Assembly: GCA_946480015.1 (NCBI GenBank)
Contig: CAMLIL010000070.1
Span: 1-30,556, forward strand
Source: an uncultured Oxalobacteraceae bacterium
GTDB taxonomy: Bacteria > Pseudomonadota > Gammaproteobacteria > Burkholderiales > Burkholderiaceae
DNA length: 30,556 nucleotides
Reading direction: 5' to 3'
A model generated the notes under the pieces. It was not told the DNA's origin, searched no databases, and was given only the letters and a program-made list of their open reading frames with translations. The translations under genes were made by a program, and so were the position numbers. Position 1 is the first letter of the stretch; every line of letters begins with the position of its first letter. Below are positions 1 through 8,030 of this stretch, piece after piece.

Positions 1-142
1 TCGCAAATGAACGCCGTTGCATGGCCGGATCCCGTGGGCTAAATACCCCTTGGACTCCAGCTGTTCAGTTTTGTTCAGTTTCCCCTACCTAGCGGGTACA
101 GCGCCTTTTTCATGGCCTTCCGGTTCAGGCGCCTTTCTCAGC
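1..142. other. Non-coding left edge downstream of mshP
   Basis: No convincing gene is visible here. This stretch lies immediately downstream of the leftward mshP gene, whose stop is at 143-145. It contains a 9-bp direct repeat TGTTCAGTT at 62-70 and 72-80, and two copies of GCGCCTTT near 101 and 129. I see no hairpin with a T-tract that would make a clear terminator, so I cannot tell whether the pilus operon ends here or continues beyond the window. Confidence 0.5.
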
Positions 143-622
143 TTAGTCTGGCGAATAACAGTCTTCGTTGCCGGCGGCGATGCAGGCTGTCGCCACGCGT
201 TTGCGCTCGACATAATCGGCCCGCGCGGCGATGGCGTTGTCGGGGCAATCGCCGGTGCCGTTGCAGGCGGTCGCTTCAATCCGGTAAATGGTCTTTTTCC
301 ACGAGGTGTTGGCGGGGCGCTCGCCTTCGTCGTAGACCTTTGCGGTGCACAGGACCGTGACGCGAAATCCGGTGTCGGCGGCGAAATCGTTCAGGGTAGT
401 GCTGGCGGCACAGTTACCGCTCCGGATACGGAATAGGCCCCATTCCACCCCGGCGCGCGCCGCCTGCTTGGCTCGCATGCCTTGGACGTCCTGGCCCAGC
501 GTCGCTTGCTGGGTGGTGCTCAGGCGGATCATCGCAATGGACATGCCAGCCATCACCACCAGCAGCACGATCGCGGCGAGGTAGGCAAAGCCTAGCTGGC
601 GCTGTCGGTGCATCGCTCTCAT
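143..622 (-). CDS. mshP: MSHA-type pilus minor pseudopilin, MshP-like
   Basis: Predicted minor pilin-like protein of 159 aa, the last visible gene of the leftward mshQCDOP operon. The N-terminus has a short basic leader (MRAMHRQRQLG), then FAYLAAIVLLVVMAGMSIAM, a hydrophobic alpha-helix as in type IV pilins and PilX-like proteins. It lacks the Glu at +5 of classical prepilins, as PilX/MshP-like proteins can. The C-terminal half has several cysteines (CAAST, CTAKV, ACNGTGDC, ACIAAGNEDC) that could form disulfides after export. The start at 622 gives a 4-bp ATGA overlap with the mshO stop, matching the coupling elsewhere in this operon; an internal ATG at 613 is possible. The MshP name rests on position after an MshO-like gene plus this architecture. 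Confidence 0.8.
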   Translation of the reverse strand: MRAMHRQRQLGFAYLAAIVLLVVMAGMSIAMIRLSTTQQATLGQDVQGMRAKQAARAGVEWGLFRIRSGNCAASTTLNDFAADTGFRVTVLCTAKVYDEGERPANTSWKKTIYRIEATACNGTGDCPDNAIAARADYVERKRVATACIAAGNEDCYSPD

Positions 623-1485
623 GGCACGTTGTCCACGTGGACGCCATAACTGAGCGAAATGGATTCATTCTGGTCCGTCATGGTCAGTTGCATTTGCATA
701 TACCCGCTCTGCTGCGTCGCGCCCGCGTTCGGGCTGTAAGTGAACTGGCAACTGGCAATCTTGGTCGCCACCACCGCCGTGCTGGCGGTCGGGGGCTGGC
801 ACACCTGATCCTTGTTGAAGCCGTAGGCGCTGTAGCGGTACAGCGTGCCCGTGCCGGTGCCGTCGCCATCCAGCGGGGCGGCGTTGGCGCAGAAGTAGGT
901 GACCGCTTGCTTGGCTTTGGGAACGATCACGAAGCGCCCGCCGTCGTAGCCGACGGGAAATGAGGTGGCAGTCTTGAGGGTAATCCGGCTCTCGCCGAGT
1001 TGGGGGCTGGGCGGTGCGCCGACCGAGTCGATCTCTCCCATATTGGTTTGACTGTAGACATCGCTGGCGTTCTGGTTGCCGATCACTACGAAGTCGCCCG
1101 GCAGCGGCACCGTTGTAAAGCCGGTGAGCACGTCGAAGCTGAGCACCGCTTCGCTCATGTCGATATATTTGCTGGGATTGGCAATATGGAGCGTGTCCCA
1201 GTTGATATTCGGACCGGTGCGGTAACGTCCGCCGTCGGCGGTGGGCACAAGTTCGAAACATTTATCGTTGACCAGCCGCAGTGAATTGGGCACGGCCGAA
1301 CGGATCTCGTTGCCCATCATGCGCAGGGCGGTATCGGCCTGGTTGCTCAGCCCAGCCCGCCGTCCCACCGCCATATAGGCCTGGATCGCCGGCTTGAAAT
1401 ACATCACCGTGGTGCCGCCCATGATGCCGATCAGGACGATCACCACGATCATTTCCACCAGCGTGAATCCGCGCGCTGTTTTCAT
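619..1485 (-). CDS. mshO: MSHA-type pilus minor pseudopilin, MshO-like
   Basis: Predicted 288-aa minor pseudopilin. The prepilin signature is clear: short leader MKTARG followed by FTLVEMIVVIVLIGIMGG, with Gly at -1, Phe at +1 and Glu at +5, the substrate pattern of the prepilin peptidase. Then comes the RRAGLSNQADTALRMM segment, typical of PulJ/MshO-like minor pilins, and a globular C-terminal domain of about 230 residues. I placed the start at 1485 because that ATG makes a 4-bp ATGA overlap with the mshD stop, the pattern repeated along this operon, and gives a normal short leader. The upstream ATG at 1500 would add five residues (MADTA). It is probably part of a minor-pilin priming or tip complex for the MSHA fibre, by analogy with other type IV pili. 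Confidence 0.85.
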   Translation of the reverse strand: MKTARGFTLVEMIVVIVLIGIMGGTTVMYFKPAIQAYMAVGRRAGLSNQADTALRMMGNEIRSAVPNSLRLVNDKCFELVPTADGGRYRTGPNINWDTLHIANPSKYIDMSEAVLSFDVLTGFTTVPLPGDFVVIGNQNASDVYSQTNMGEIDSVGAPPSPQLGESRITLKTATSFPVGYDGGRFVIVPKAKQAVTYFCANAAPLDGDGTGTGTLYRYSAYGFNKDQVCQPPTASTAVVATKIASCQFTYSPNAGATQQSGYMQMQLTMTDQNESISLSYGVHVDNVP

Positions 1486-1919
1486 GGCTGTGTCCGCCAT
1501 CCGCGGAGGATGAAGTTGTCGCCGCCATGCTTGACCGTCACTTCGATCCTGAGGGCGTCCTGGTTGGCCATGCCGGTCAGCTGCACTGCGTCGATGGCGA
1601 CGGCCACGTCGTATTTCTCCAGGCCACTGACTGCGTTGCCGGTGGCGTCGAACACGCCGGTGGAATGGTAGCCCTTGTAATTGCTCACATTCGTGAAGTC
1701 GGCACGGTTAGCCGCATCCGTACCGCTATACGGTTTGAGCAGGATTTCCTCCATCATGCTCTCGGCCACTGCCGCCATCTGCTTGCTCAGCATCGGGTCG
1801 ACGCTGCTGGCCGTGCTGCTGTTGAAGGCCGCGATCATGCCGCCGACGGCGACGCCGACAATGACCATGGCCACGATCAGTTCGACCAGGGTGACGCCGC
1901 GCTGGCGCTTATTCGACAT
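1482..1919 (-). CDS. mshD: MSHA-type pilus minor pseudopilin, MshD-like
   Basis: Predicted 145-aa minor pseudopilin. The leader MSNKRQRG ends in Gly and is followed by VTLVELIVAMVIVGVAVGGM, with Glu at +5, a canonical class III signal for prepilin peptidase processing. The segment MLSKQMAAVAESMMEEIL resembles PulI/MshD-like minor pilins, where a similar helix follows the hydrophobic spine. I used the ATG at 1919, directly before the leader, rather than an upstream start at 2012 that would add 31 residues unlike any prepilin leader and lie mostly inside mshC. It overlaps the end of mshC by 11 bp and the start of mshO by 4 bp, so it is likely translationally coupled to both. Confidence 0.85.
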   Translation of the reverse strand: MSNKRQRGVTLVELIVAMVIVGVAVGGMIAAFNSSTASSVDPMLSKQMAAVAESMMEEILLKPYSGTDAANRADFTNVSNYKGYHSTGVFDATGNAVSGLEKYDVAVAIDAVQLTGMANQDALRIEVTVKHGGDNFILRGWRTQP

Positions 1920-2385
1920 AGCCGCTGGCTCCCTGGATGGCGATGGTGCGCTGGACCTTGCCCTGAGCATTGATGAGGATGGTTCCCGCCACCGTCGTGA
2001 GCCCCGCGCCATCGCTGGTGATGGTGCCGTCGGGCTGGAAGTACAAGGTGGTGGCGAGCGCGCCGCCGGCCGTCACGTCGTTGTCGGTGCTCTTGTATTC
2101 GTCGTTGGTGGGGCCGGCGAGCAGGCTGTCGCACGCCGTTGCCGTGGCGGCCGTGGCGATGGCCAGGGTCACCGCGCTGCTGGACGTGCTCGCGCATACC
2201 AGGCGCCGGTGCGCCACCGCCGACTTGCTGGCGTAGCGAAGCGCGCTGATGACCTGGTTGCCGAAGGCCGATGCGGCGGTGGTGTTGTCGCTCATGAGTT
2301 TTGGGATGGCGACTGCCGATATTACGCCCATCAGCACGATGACGACGATCAGCTCAACCATCGTGAAGCCGCGCGCGCGTCTCAT
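1909..2385 (-). CDS. mshC: MSHA-type pilus pseudopilin, MshC-like
   Basis: Predicted 158-aa type IV pilin-like protein. The leader MRRARG is followed by FTMVELIVVIVLMGVISAVA, with Gly(-1), Phe(+1) and Glu(+5), the GspH/MshC pattern. The region SALRYASKSAVAHRRLVCAS matches the GspH/FimT motif, where a helix with Arg and Ala residues leads into the C-terminal beta domain. Two cysteines in the globular domain (RLVCAS and TACDSL) could form a disulfide. The ATG overlaps the mshQ stop by 4 bp (ATGA), so expression probably depends on mshQ. MshC, not MshA, is the preferred name because of the GspH-like segment and the mshD-mshO-mshP series that follows. Confidence 0.82.
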   Translation of the reverse strand: MRRARGFTMVELIVVIVLMGVISAVAIPKLMSDNTTAASAFGNQVISALRYASKSAVAHRRLVCASTSSSAVTLAIATAATATACDSLLAGPTNDEYKSTDNDVTAGGALATTLYFQPDGTITSDGAGLTTVAGTILINAQGKVQRTIAIQGASGYVE

Positions 2386-5162
2386 CGGAACACCTCGCGC
2401 ATATGGATGATGCGCTTGGTTTCAGGCGAAAACACGCCGAAGGTGGCGCGCGCCGACGGGTCGCTGGAAAATGTCGCCGCACAACTGCCATTGTTCGAGC
2501 GCAAATACGCGCGCGCGGCGCCGGTGCTGGCAGGGTGGGCGCCCAGGCAGGCGGTGTCCTTGTTGTCGCTGCCGAGATTGACCGCTACGTCGACCGAACC
2601 CGTGCCTGACGCGGGCTTGAGCTTCAGCTTGCCCTGGCCCTTGTTGATGGTGAAGTTTTCCGGCGCATCCATGATCAGTCCGGTGGCTGGCGACAGCGCC
2701 ACGGCCGTCGCCAGTATCGTCACCGGTGTGAGGTCCTCGGTATTGAGCGCCCACGAGCTGCCGGTCCAGAATTCCGCAGTGACCGGCAGTTCCAGCGTGC
2801 CCTTGGCATTGCCGAAGCGATTGTAGATGCGCAGGCGGCCGCTGCGCACGGCGCGCGTGACCTCGGTGTGACCCTTGGAGCTGACGCCATCGCTGTCGGT
2901 GGCGCGAAACAGCACGGTGGCCGGTGTGGTCTTGACGTTGGTATAGGTGTACACCGGCACGCCGGAGCTGGCGACGCCGTCCGTGAACGCGCTGGCCGCC
3001 AGTGCGGCAGCAGTCGTGGCGCCCGGACCAGGGTTGAGCGTACCGAGAGCCTTGTCCACCACGGAAAACGTGACCGCCTTGGCCAATCCCGTGTTGTTGG
3101 AATAGTTCAGGGTCTTGGAGCCATTGCTGTTCTTGGCCGTGACGTTCAGGGCGACCGCTTCGCCTGAGTAATTGATCGTGCGTGCGGCATCGCTGGCGGC
3201 CAGGTCGAAGTAGGCCGGCACGAAGGGGCCGTACACGCAGCCGCTGCTGCTGCTGACCTGGCCGAGGGTGCTGCCCATATAGTTCGCCGCCAGGGTGGCG
3301 GTCACATTGATGCTGCCCACTTCGGTCCAGGCCATGCCGGGGCTGGACTTGCCGCCGGTGAACTTGGTCGTGGCCGGGGTGAGACCGCCGGGGTCGCCGC
3401 CGGGCGTGTTGCACAGCACATGGCTGAGTTGGACCGAGGGGGGCGAGGTCTCCTTGCCGAAATTGGCGGTCTGCACATTCTTGCTGTTGTAGGCAGTGAG
3501 CGTGGCGGTGAACACGGCCCCGGCTTTCGGATTTTTGTTCGGCTGGGCCGGGTCGAGCGGGTTGTCGTACACCGTATTGGTAAAGCCAAACCGGCTCGGT
3601 CCGGTAACGATCGTGGTCGAGCCTTCCATGGACGGTCCGCTCTGGCTCGCTTTGACATTGACCTTGCCGGTGTCGTCGTAGCTGAAGCGCGTCGTGGCCG
3701 TACCGGTGCTGTCGAAGTTCAGGCTGACCGCACCCCCACAGCTGGCGTTGCCGATGCTGACCGCCTGGCTGCCGCTGGCCGGATCGGTATAGCCGCAGTT
3801 GAAGGTGACGCTCCTGGTGCCGGTAAACGCCGGTGCGCACGAGGTGGCGCTGTTCGATTCCTTGACCGCCCTGACGGTCAGGTCGGTGCCGCTGCCCGCG
3901 ACGTGATCGGCGGCGGACAGCACGAAGCCGGCTTTATTGAAGGTGATCTTGCAATCGGTATTGCCGTTGTCGGTATTGAGGCAGCTGTAATTGCCCGACG
4001 CGGTCGACAGGGTGCTGACGCCGTCATTGGTAATCGACAACGCCACCTGGTTTTCCCCGTCGGCTTCCATGCTGACGCTTTGATTGGTCGGGGCCAGCAC
4101 CATGGTCGGCTTGCCGCCGTACAAAGTGCTGCAGCTGGCGTTGGCGCAGGCTTTCACCGTGACGGTGGCGGGCGTGCAGGTCAGGCCGGAGGCGGGATGG
4201 CTGATCAGATAATGGTCTGGGCCGGACGTGCCTGTCGCCGGGCAATTGGGGCCGCTCGCAGTATTGACCGCGTTGCCGCTGTTGTTGATGACGCAATCGC
4301 AATTGCCTGCGGTGTTGCCCGCGCTGCAGTAGATGCTGCCGGTGACGCGGCCATTCCAGCCCAGGGTGGCGCTGGTGACGGTGGCGTTGCCTTTGATGAT
4401 GGCGTTCGAACTGTACAGGGTCAAGGTGCCAGCCTTGACCGTGCCGGTGACCAAGTCTTCCGATCCCAGCGAGAGCGAGGACGCGGCGGTGATGTTGCCG
4501 GTCACCTTGGATTTCGCCGCATCGAGGGTCACCACCGGGGCGGTAATGTTGCCCACCACGGTGCCTTCCGATGACAGGGTGAATGAAGTCGTCGCGGTAA
4601 TGTTGCCGGTGATCGACACCGGTGTGCCCGTCGTGATGGTGGTGCCGCTGATGTTGCCGTTGACGTCGGCATTCGATGCCAGCGCCACCGTGCCGGTCGA
4701 GGTGAGGTTGCCGTCGATGCTGATCTTCGACCCGCCGCCGATGGTCATCGATGCCGCACTCACGTCGGCGGTAATCTTTTGCTGCTGGTTACCGCAGCTG
4801 AACGCGCCGCCGGCCGCCAGCGAACCGCCGGAAATTTGCAGGTTGGACTTTGCGACGTCGGCGATGTTCAGGCTGCCGGTGGTCGTCAGGCGCGCCGTGC
4901 CGCTCATCGTGAGCGTCTGGTTGTAGCCCACGGCGATGCTGGAGCCGACGTTGACGGTGTAGCCGCTGGCAATCGTCATGCTGTCGTTCCAGTTCGACAA
5001 AGGCAGGCTGGCGCAGGCGTAGGTGGTGCCCGACCGGGTGCAGCCGGCGACCGCGCCGCCGTCGAAGCTGTACGAATCGGCGCGCGCAACTGTCGCGGCG
5101 AGCGCAAGCGCCAGTCCGGCAAGTGCACGGCGAAAGCGGCGCGCGGTGGTGATCGTCAACAT
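2382..5162 (-). CDS. mshQ: MshQ-like exported protein with bactofilin-like repeat domain
   Basis: Large exported protein of 926 aa, first gene of the leftward pilus operon. Residues 1-28 form a signal peptide (basic start, then ALAGLALALAATVARA before DS). Residues about 145-280 carry roughly eight repeats marked by G-N/T-I/V (DGNLT, NGNIS, TGNIT, VGNIT, TGNIT, TGTVK, KGNAT, TGSIY) at 17-18-residue spacing, with alternating hydrophobics. This suggests a right-handed beta-solenoid resembling bactofilins (polymer-forming repeat family). From about residue 315 (DHYLISHPASGLTCTPATVT) to the end it matches the DUF6701-type region of MshQ proteins: cysteine-containing, Thr/Ser-rich, with immunoglobulin-like spacing. 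MshQ is thought to be a surface or tip component of MSHA pili. Being first rather than last in the pseudopilin operon differs from the classical Vibrio order. The MshQ assignment is firm; the bactofilin resemblance is inferred from periodicity. Confidence 0.8.
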   Translation of the reverse strand: MLTITTARRFRRALAGLALALAATVARADSYSFDGGAVAGCTRSGTTYACASLPLSNWNDSMTIASGYTVNVGSSIAVGYNQTLTMSGTARLTTTGSLNIADVAKSNLQISGGSLAAGGAFSCGNQQQKITADVSAASMTIGGGSKISIDGNLTSTGTVALASNADVNGNISGTTITTGTPVSITGNITATTSFTLSSEGTVVGNITAPVVTLDAAKSKVTGNITAASSLSLGSEDLVTGTVKAGTLTLYSSNAIIKGNATVTSATLGWNGRVTGSIYCSAGNTAGNCDCVINNSGNAVNTASGPNCPATGTSGPDHYLISHPASGLTCTPATVTVKACANASCSTLYGGKPTMVLAPTNQSVSMEADGENQVALSITNDGVSTLSTASGNYSCLNTDNGNTDCKITFNKAGFVLSAADHVAGSGTDLTVRAVKESNSATSCAPAFTGTRSVTFNCGYTDPASGSQAVSIGNASCGGAVSLNFDSTGTATTRFSYDDTGKVNVKASQSGPSMEGSTTIVTGPSRFGFTNTVYDNPLDPAQPNKNPKAGAVFTATLTAYNSKNVQTANFGKETSPPSVQLSHVLCNTPGGDPGGLTPATTKFTGGKSSPGMAWTEVGSINVTATLAANYMGSTLGQVSSSSGCVYGPFVPAYFDLAASDAARTINYSGEAVALNVTAKNSNGSKTLNYSNNTGLAKAVTFSVVDKALGTLNPGPGATTAAALAASAFTDGVASSGVPVYTYTNVKTTPATVLFRATDSDGVSSKGHTEVTRAVRSGRLRIYNRFGNAKGTLELPVTAEFWTGSSWALNTEDLTPVTILATAVALSPATGLIMDAPENFTINKGQGKLKLKPASGTGSVDVAVNLGSDNKDTACLGAHPASTGAARAYLRSNNGSCAATFSSDPSARATFGVFSPETKRIIHMREVFR

Positions 5163-5406
5163 GCTGGCGATTCTAGCATGTGCTTTACGTCAATAAACCG
5201 CGCTGTGCCGCGCTGCCAACAAGGCCTGGGACGCAAATTTTGCCTCTCCAGTAGCGTATTTATTGCCGTTGGGAATGTTTGCGGTGGAAAACTGACGGTT
5301 TTCATTGCTCACAGTAAAAATGCGCAGAATCGCGGGTGAATCTTGAATATAATCAAGCCGCTACCGCGCGAACTTCGCGTGTCGCATTTCTTAACACTTG
5401 GTCGGC
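5163..5406. promoter_or_regulatory. Divergent intergenic region between mshQ and mshI
   Basis: This 244-bp spacer separates the two divergent pilus operons and must hold promoters for both. On the plus strand a consensus-like -10 hexamer TATAAT lies at 5348-5353, 54 bp before the mshI ATG; I see no good -35 at 17 bp. On the minus strand TTGACG (about 5188-5193) and TAGAAT (about 5170-5175) sit upstream of mshQ, but their 12-bp spacing is too short for a standard sigma-70 promoter. A small inverted repeat GAAAAC/GTTTTC occurs at 5287-5303. The region is AT-richer than the flanking genes. Promoter calls are tentative. Confidence 0.4.
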
Positions 5407-6354
5407 ATGAGACTGTTTTCGAAACCAAAAAGGAAGTCCGAGCGTTTGCTTGCCGTTGCCGTTCACGGCGATGGGATTTGTGCCGCCAGTGTGCGGCGCA
5501 AGGCGGACGGATTGCCTGAGGTTAAACTGGCCAGCTTCTTCCCGTCCAGCGACCCACGCGGGCAGGAAGTGCTCGACAAGCTGAACAAGGATGTGCACGG
5601 CAACCAGTACCACTGCGCGACCTTGCTGACGGGGGGAGAGTACCAGTTGCTGGCAGTCGAAGCGCCGGCCGTGCCCGCCGAGGAACTGAAAACGGCTGTG
5701 CGCTGGCGCCTGAAAGACATGCTCGATTTTCCGGTCGACCAGGCCACCATCGACGTGCTGACGATTCCGACCGACAAGGCTCCGGCCGGACGCGCCGGGT
5801 CGATTTTCGCCATTGCCGCCCGTAACAGCGTGATCGAAACGCGCCAGAACCTGTTCATCGCCGCCAAGCTGTCGATGGCCATCATCGATATTCCCGAGAT
5901 GGCCCAGCGAAATATTTCTTCGCTCATGGAGCCGGATGGGCGCGGCATCGCCATGCTGTCCTTCAACGCCGATGGCGGCTTGCTCACGGTGACCTTCAAT
6001 GGCGAACTGTATCTGTCGCGCCGCATCGACGTGACGCTGGAGCAGCTGCTCGACACGGATCACGACCGCAAGCACGTCTGCTACGACAAGATCACGCTCG
6101 AGCTGCAGCGCTCGCTCGACCATTTCGAGCGCCAGTACAGCTTCATTACGATCGCCAAGCTGGTGCTGGCGCCGACCGGTGCCAGCGGGCTGGACGAATA
6201 TCTGTCGAGCAATCTGTACACCAAGGTGGAAACCCTGGACCTGGCCAGCGTGCTCGACCTCTCCGGCGTGCCCGACCTGGCTGCCGCCGCTACCCAGCAA
6301 AAGTTTTTCCTGGCCCTGGGCGCCGCCTTGCGCACCGGCGAGGTGGCCGCATGA
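5407..6354 (+). CDS. mshI: MSHA biogenesis protein MshI (PilM-like)
   Basis: Predicted 315-aa cytoplasmic protein at the head of the rightward pilus operon. It begins MRLFSKPKRKSERLLAVAVH and continues with an actin-like/PilM-type fold pattern (AVAVHGDGICAASV, then ALLTGGEYQLLAVEAP and AVRWRLKDMLDFPVDQA), typical of MshI. In other type IV pilus systems PilM binds the cytoplasmic N-terminus of PilN and links the inner-membrane platform to the motor ATPases; MshI is expected to do the same. I preferred the ATG at 5407 over an in-frame TTG at 5398, which would add only three residues and has no better ribosome site. Its stop overlaps the next start by 4 bp (ATGA). Confidence 0.85.
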   Translation: MRLFSKPKRKSERLLAVAVHGDGICAASVRRKADGLPEVKLASFFPSSDPRGQEVLDKLNKDVHGNQYHCATLLTGGEYQLLAVEAPAVPAEELKTAVRWRLKDMLDFPVDQATIDVLTIPTDKAPAGRAGSIFAIAARNSVIETRQNLFIAAKLSMAIIDIPEMAQRNISSLMEPDGRGIAMLSFNADGGLLTVTFNGELYLSRRIDVTLEQLLDTDHDRKHVCYDKITLELQRSLDHFERQYSFITIAKLVLAPTGASGLDEYLSSNLYTKVETLDLASVLDLSGVPDLAAAATQQKFFLALGAALRTGEVAA

Positions 6355-6995
6355 GCCAGCAGATCAATCTGTTCAACCCGGCGCTGCTCAAGCAAAAGCA
6401 GGTTTTTACCACCAATACCATGCTCTTGTCGCTGGGCCTGCTGCTGGCCGGATCGCTGGCGGTCGGCCTGTACGCGCGGCACAGCGTGAAACGGCTGGAA
6501 GACGAAGTAGCGGCCAGCGCCGAGCAATTGAACCAGAAGAAGCTGCGCCAGGCCACCGTGCTGGCCGAGTTCGCCCCGCGCCAGAAGACCAAGGAACTCG
6601 AAGCCCAGCTCGAGGAAGCCCAGGCGATGCTGCGCGCCTTGCACGATATCGAAACCATCTTGCAGCGCGGTGAAGTGGGCGATACCGCCGGCTATGCCGA
6701 GTATTTCAAGGCCCTGGCGCGCCAGAGCGCCGGTCAATTGTGGCTGACCGGCGTGTCGGTCGGGGATGCCGGCAAGCAGATTGGATTGCAGGGCAGGGCG
6801 CTGGAAGCCAATCTGGTGCCCGCCTACATCGGCCGCCTGACGCGCGAGCCTGTCATGCAGGGCAAGAGCTTCGGCAGCCTGGTGATCAGCCGCGCCGCGC
6901 CCGCCGACAAGGATGCCAAGCCGGGCACGGAAGCGCCGTTCATTGAATTCTCCCTCCAGGCCGAGGGCGCCAAAGCTGCCGAGGTGAGCAAATGA
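6351..6995 (+). CDS. PilN-like pilus inner-membrane protein (MshI2-type)
   Basis: A 214-aa bitopic inner-membrane protein. A short cytoplasmic N-terminus MSQQINLFNPALLKQK carries the INLFNP motif, which in PilN proteins is the PilM-binding site. One transmembrane helix follows at about residues 22-42, then a coiled coil (about 44-100, KRLEDEVAASAEQLNQKKLR) and a periplasmic alpha/beta domain ending near residue 214. It is the PilN counterpart in the MSHA platform, often called MshI2. It overlaps mshI and mshJ by 4 bp each (ATGA), so the three are likely translated as a coupled block. The family call is strong; the gene name is not standardised, so I leave the symbol empty. Confidence 0.82.
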   Translation: MSQQINLFNPALLKQKQVFTTNTMLLSLGLLLAGSLAVGLYARHSVKRLEDEVAASAEQLNQKKLRQATVLAEFAPRQKTKELEAQLEEAQAMLRALHDIETILQRGEVGDTAGYAEYFKALARQSAGQLWLTGVSVGDAGKQIGLQGRALEANLVPAYIGRLTREPVMQGKSFGSLVISRAAPADKDAKPGTEAPFIEFSLQAEGAKAAEVSK

Positions 6996-7669
6996 AGCAA
7001 ACGCTGCTCGCCCTGCGCGCCAAGATCGACGCCACCAGCGTGCGCGAGCGCGTGATGGTGTTTTGCGCCGCCGCCGGCACCATCGTGTTTCTGCTGTTTA
7101 CGCTGATGCTCAACCCTTTACTGCTCAAGCAGGCCAATCTGCGCGCCGAGCTTTCCCAGCAGCGCAACAATATCACTGGCATCGATGCGGAAATAACCGC
7201 GACCGTGCTCGCGTATGCCAACGACCCGGACAAGGACAATCGCGCTCACCTGGCCGCACTCAAGGCCGAGAGCGCAGCGCTGGGCGCAAGTCTGCGCGCC
7301 ATGCAGCACGGCCTGATCGCCCCGGAACGCGTGGCGCCGCTGCTGGAAACGATGCTTAAATCGAACCCGCGTCTGCACCTGATTGGCCTGAAGACCTTGC
7401 CGGTAAGCGTGGTGAACGAAGCGCCCGCACCGGACGATCCTAAGGCGGCCGCAACAGTCAAAAGCCTGCCGGTGCTGTATCGTCACGGTGTGGAACTGTC
7501 TGTGCGCGGCAATTACCTGGACCTGGTCAATTACATGGATGCGCTCGAAGCCATGCCGGCCCGGCTATTCTGGGGCTCGGCGCGGCTGGAAGTGGAAGAG
7601 TATCCGCACGCGCGCCTGACCCTGACCCTGTACACCCTGAGCCTGGACCAGAACTGGATGAAATTATGA
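6992..7669 (+). CDS. mshJ: MSHA biogenesis protein MshJ (PilO-like)
   Basis: Predicted 225-aa bitopic membrane protein. After a short N-terminus it has one transmembrane helix at about residues 21-43 (VMVFCAAAGTIVFLLFTLML), a coiled coil (LLLKQANLRAELSQQRNNI), and a periplasmic domain containing LIGLKTLPVSVV and GVELSVRGNYLDLVNYMDAL. That last segment is the PilO/MshJ ferredoxin-like signature. MshJ pairs with the PilN-like protein to form the inner-membrane alignment complex that connects to MshK and the secretin. It is coupled to both neighbours by ATGA overlaps. Confidence 0.87.
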   Translation: MKQTLLALRAKIDATSVRERVMVFCAAAGTIVFLLFTLMLNPLLLKQANLRAELSQQRNNITGIDAEITATVLAYANDPDKDNRAHLAALKAESAALGASLRAMQHGLIAPERVAPLLETMLKSNPRLHLIGLKTLPVSVVNEAPAPDDPKAAATVKSLPVLYRHGVELSVRGNYLDLVNYMDALEAMPARLFWGSARLEVEEYPHARLTLTLYTLSLDQNWMKL

Positions 7670-8010
7670 GCCGCCGTTTCGCTTTCGCCGCGCTGGCAAG
7701 CGCCTTCCTGTGTGTGTGTGCCGGCGCCAATGCACAGGGCCTGCCCGATCCGACCCGCCCGCCGGCGGTCATCAGCGCGCCTGCCGCCGCCGGCGCGCCT
7801 GCCGTGGCGGCCGGTCCGCAGCTGCAGTCGGTGCTGATCGCGCCTCATCCAGGCGGGCGCCGTATTGCCGTCATCGATGGCCAGACCTTGCGCTTGGGCG
7901 ACAAGTACAAGGGCGCCATGCTGGCCGCCATGACCGACACCGAAGTGGTACTGGTCCAGGGCAAGCAGCGCCAGGTGTTGAAACTGTTCCCGCCATCCAC
8001 TCCACGATAG
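7666..8010 (+). CDS. mshK: MSHA biogenesis protein MshK (PilP-like)
   Basis: A small 114-aa exported protein with a signal peptide (residues 1-23, cleavage near GANA-QG). The mature part starts LPDPTRPP, a motif seen in MshK and related general-secretion/pilus proteins, followed by an Ala/Pro-rich linker. The C-terminal beta domain (LQSVLIAPHPGGRRIAVIDG, then LRLGDKYKGAMLAAMTD and EVVLVQG) resembles the PilP/GspC homology region. It probably bridges the MshJ complex in the inner membrane to the MshL secretin. It overlaps mshJ by 4 bp and ends 20 bp before mshL. The name rests on the LPDPTRPP motif, size and position. Confidence 0.82.
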   Translation: MSRRFAFAALASAFLCVCAGANAQGLPDPTRPPAVISAPAAAGAPAVAAGPQLQSVLIAPHPGGRRIAVIDGQTLRLGDKYKGAMLAAMTDTEVVLVQGKQRQVLKLFPPSTPR

Positions 8011-8030
8011 CCGTCACGTCAAAGGCCAGC

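Noticed and set aside
4300..4750. Regularly spaced repeats that look CRISPR-like at first glance
   Set aside because: The similar DNA units are codons for a periodic protein repeat in frame with mshQ, differ between copies, and lack constant repeats with unique spacers.
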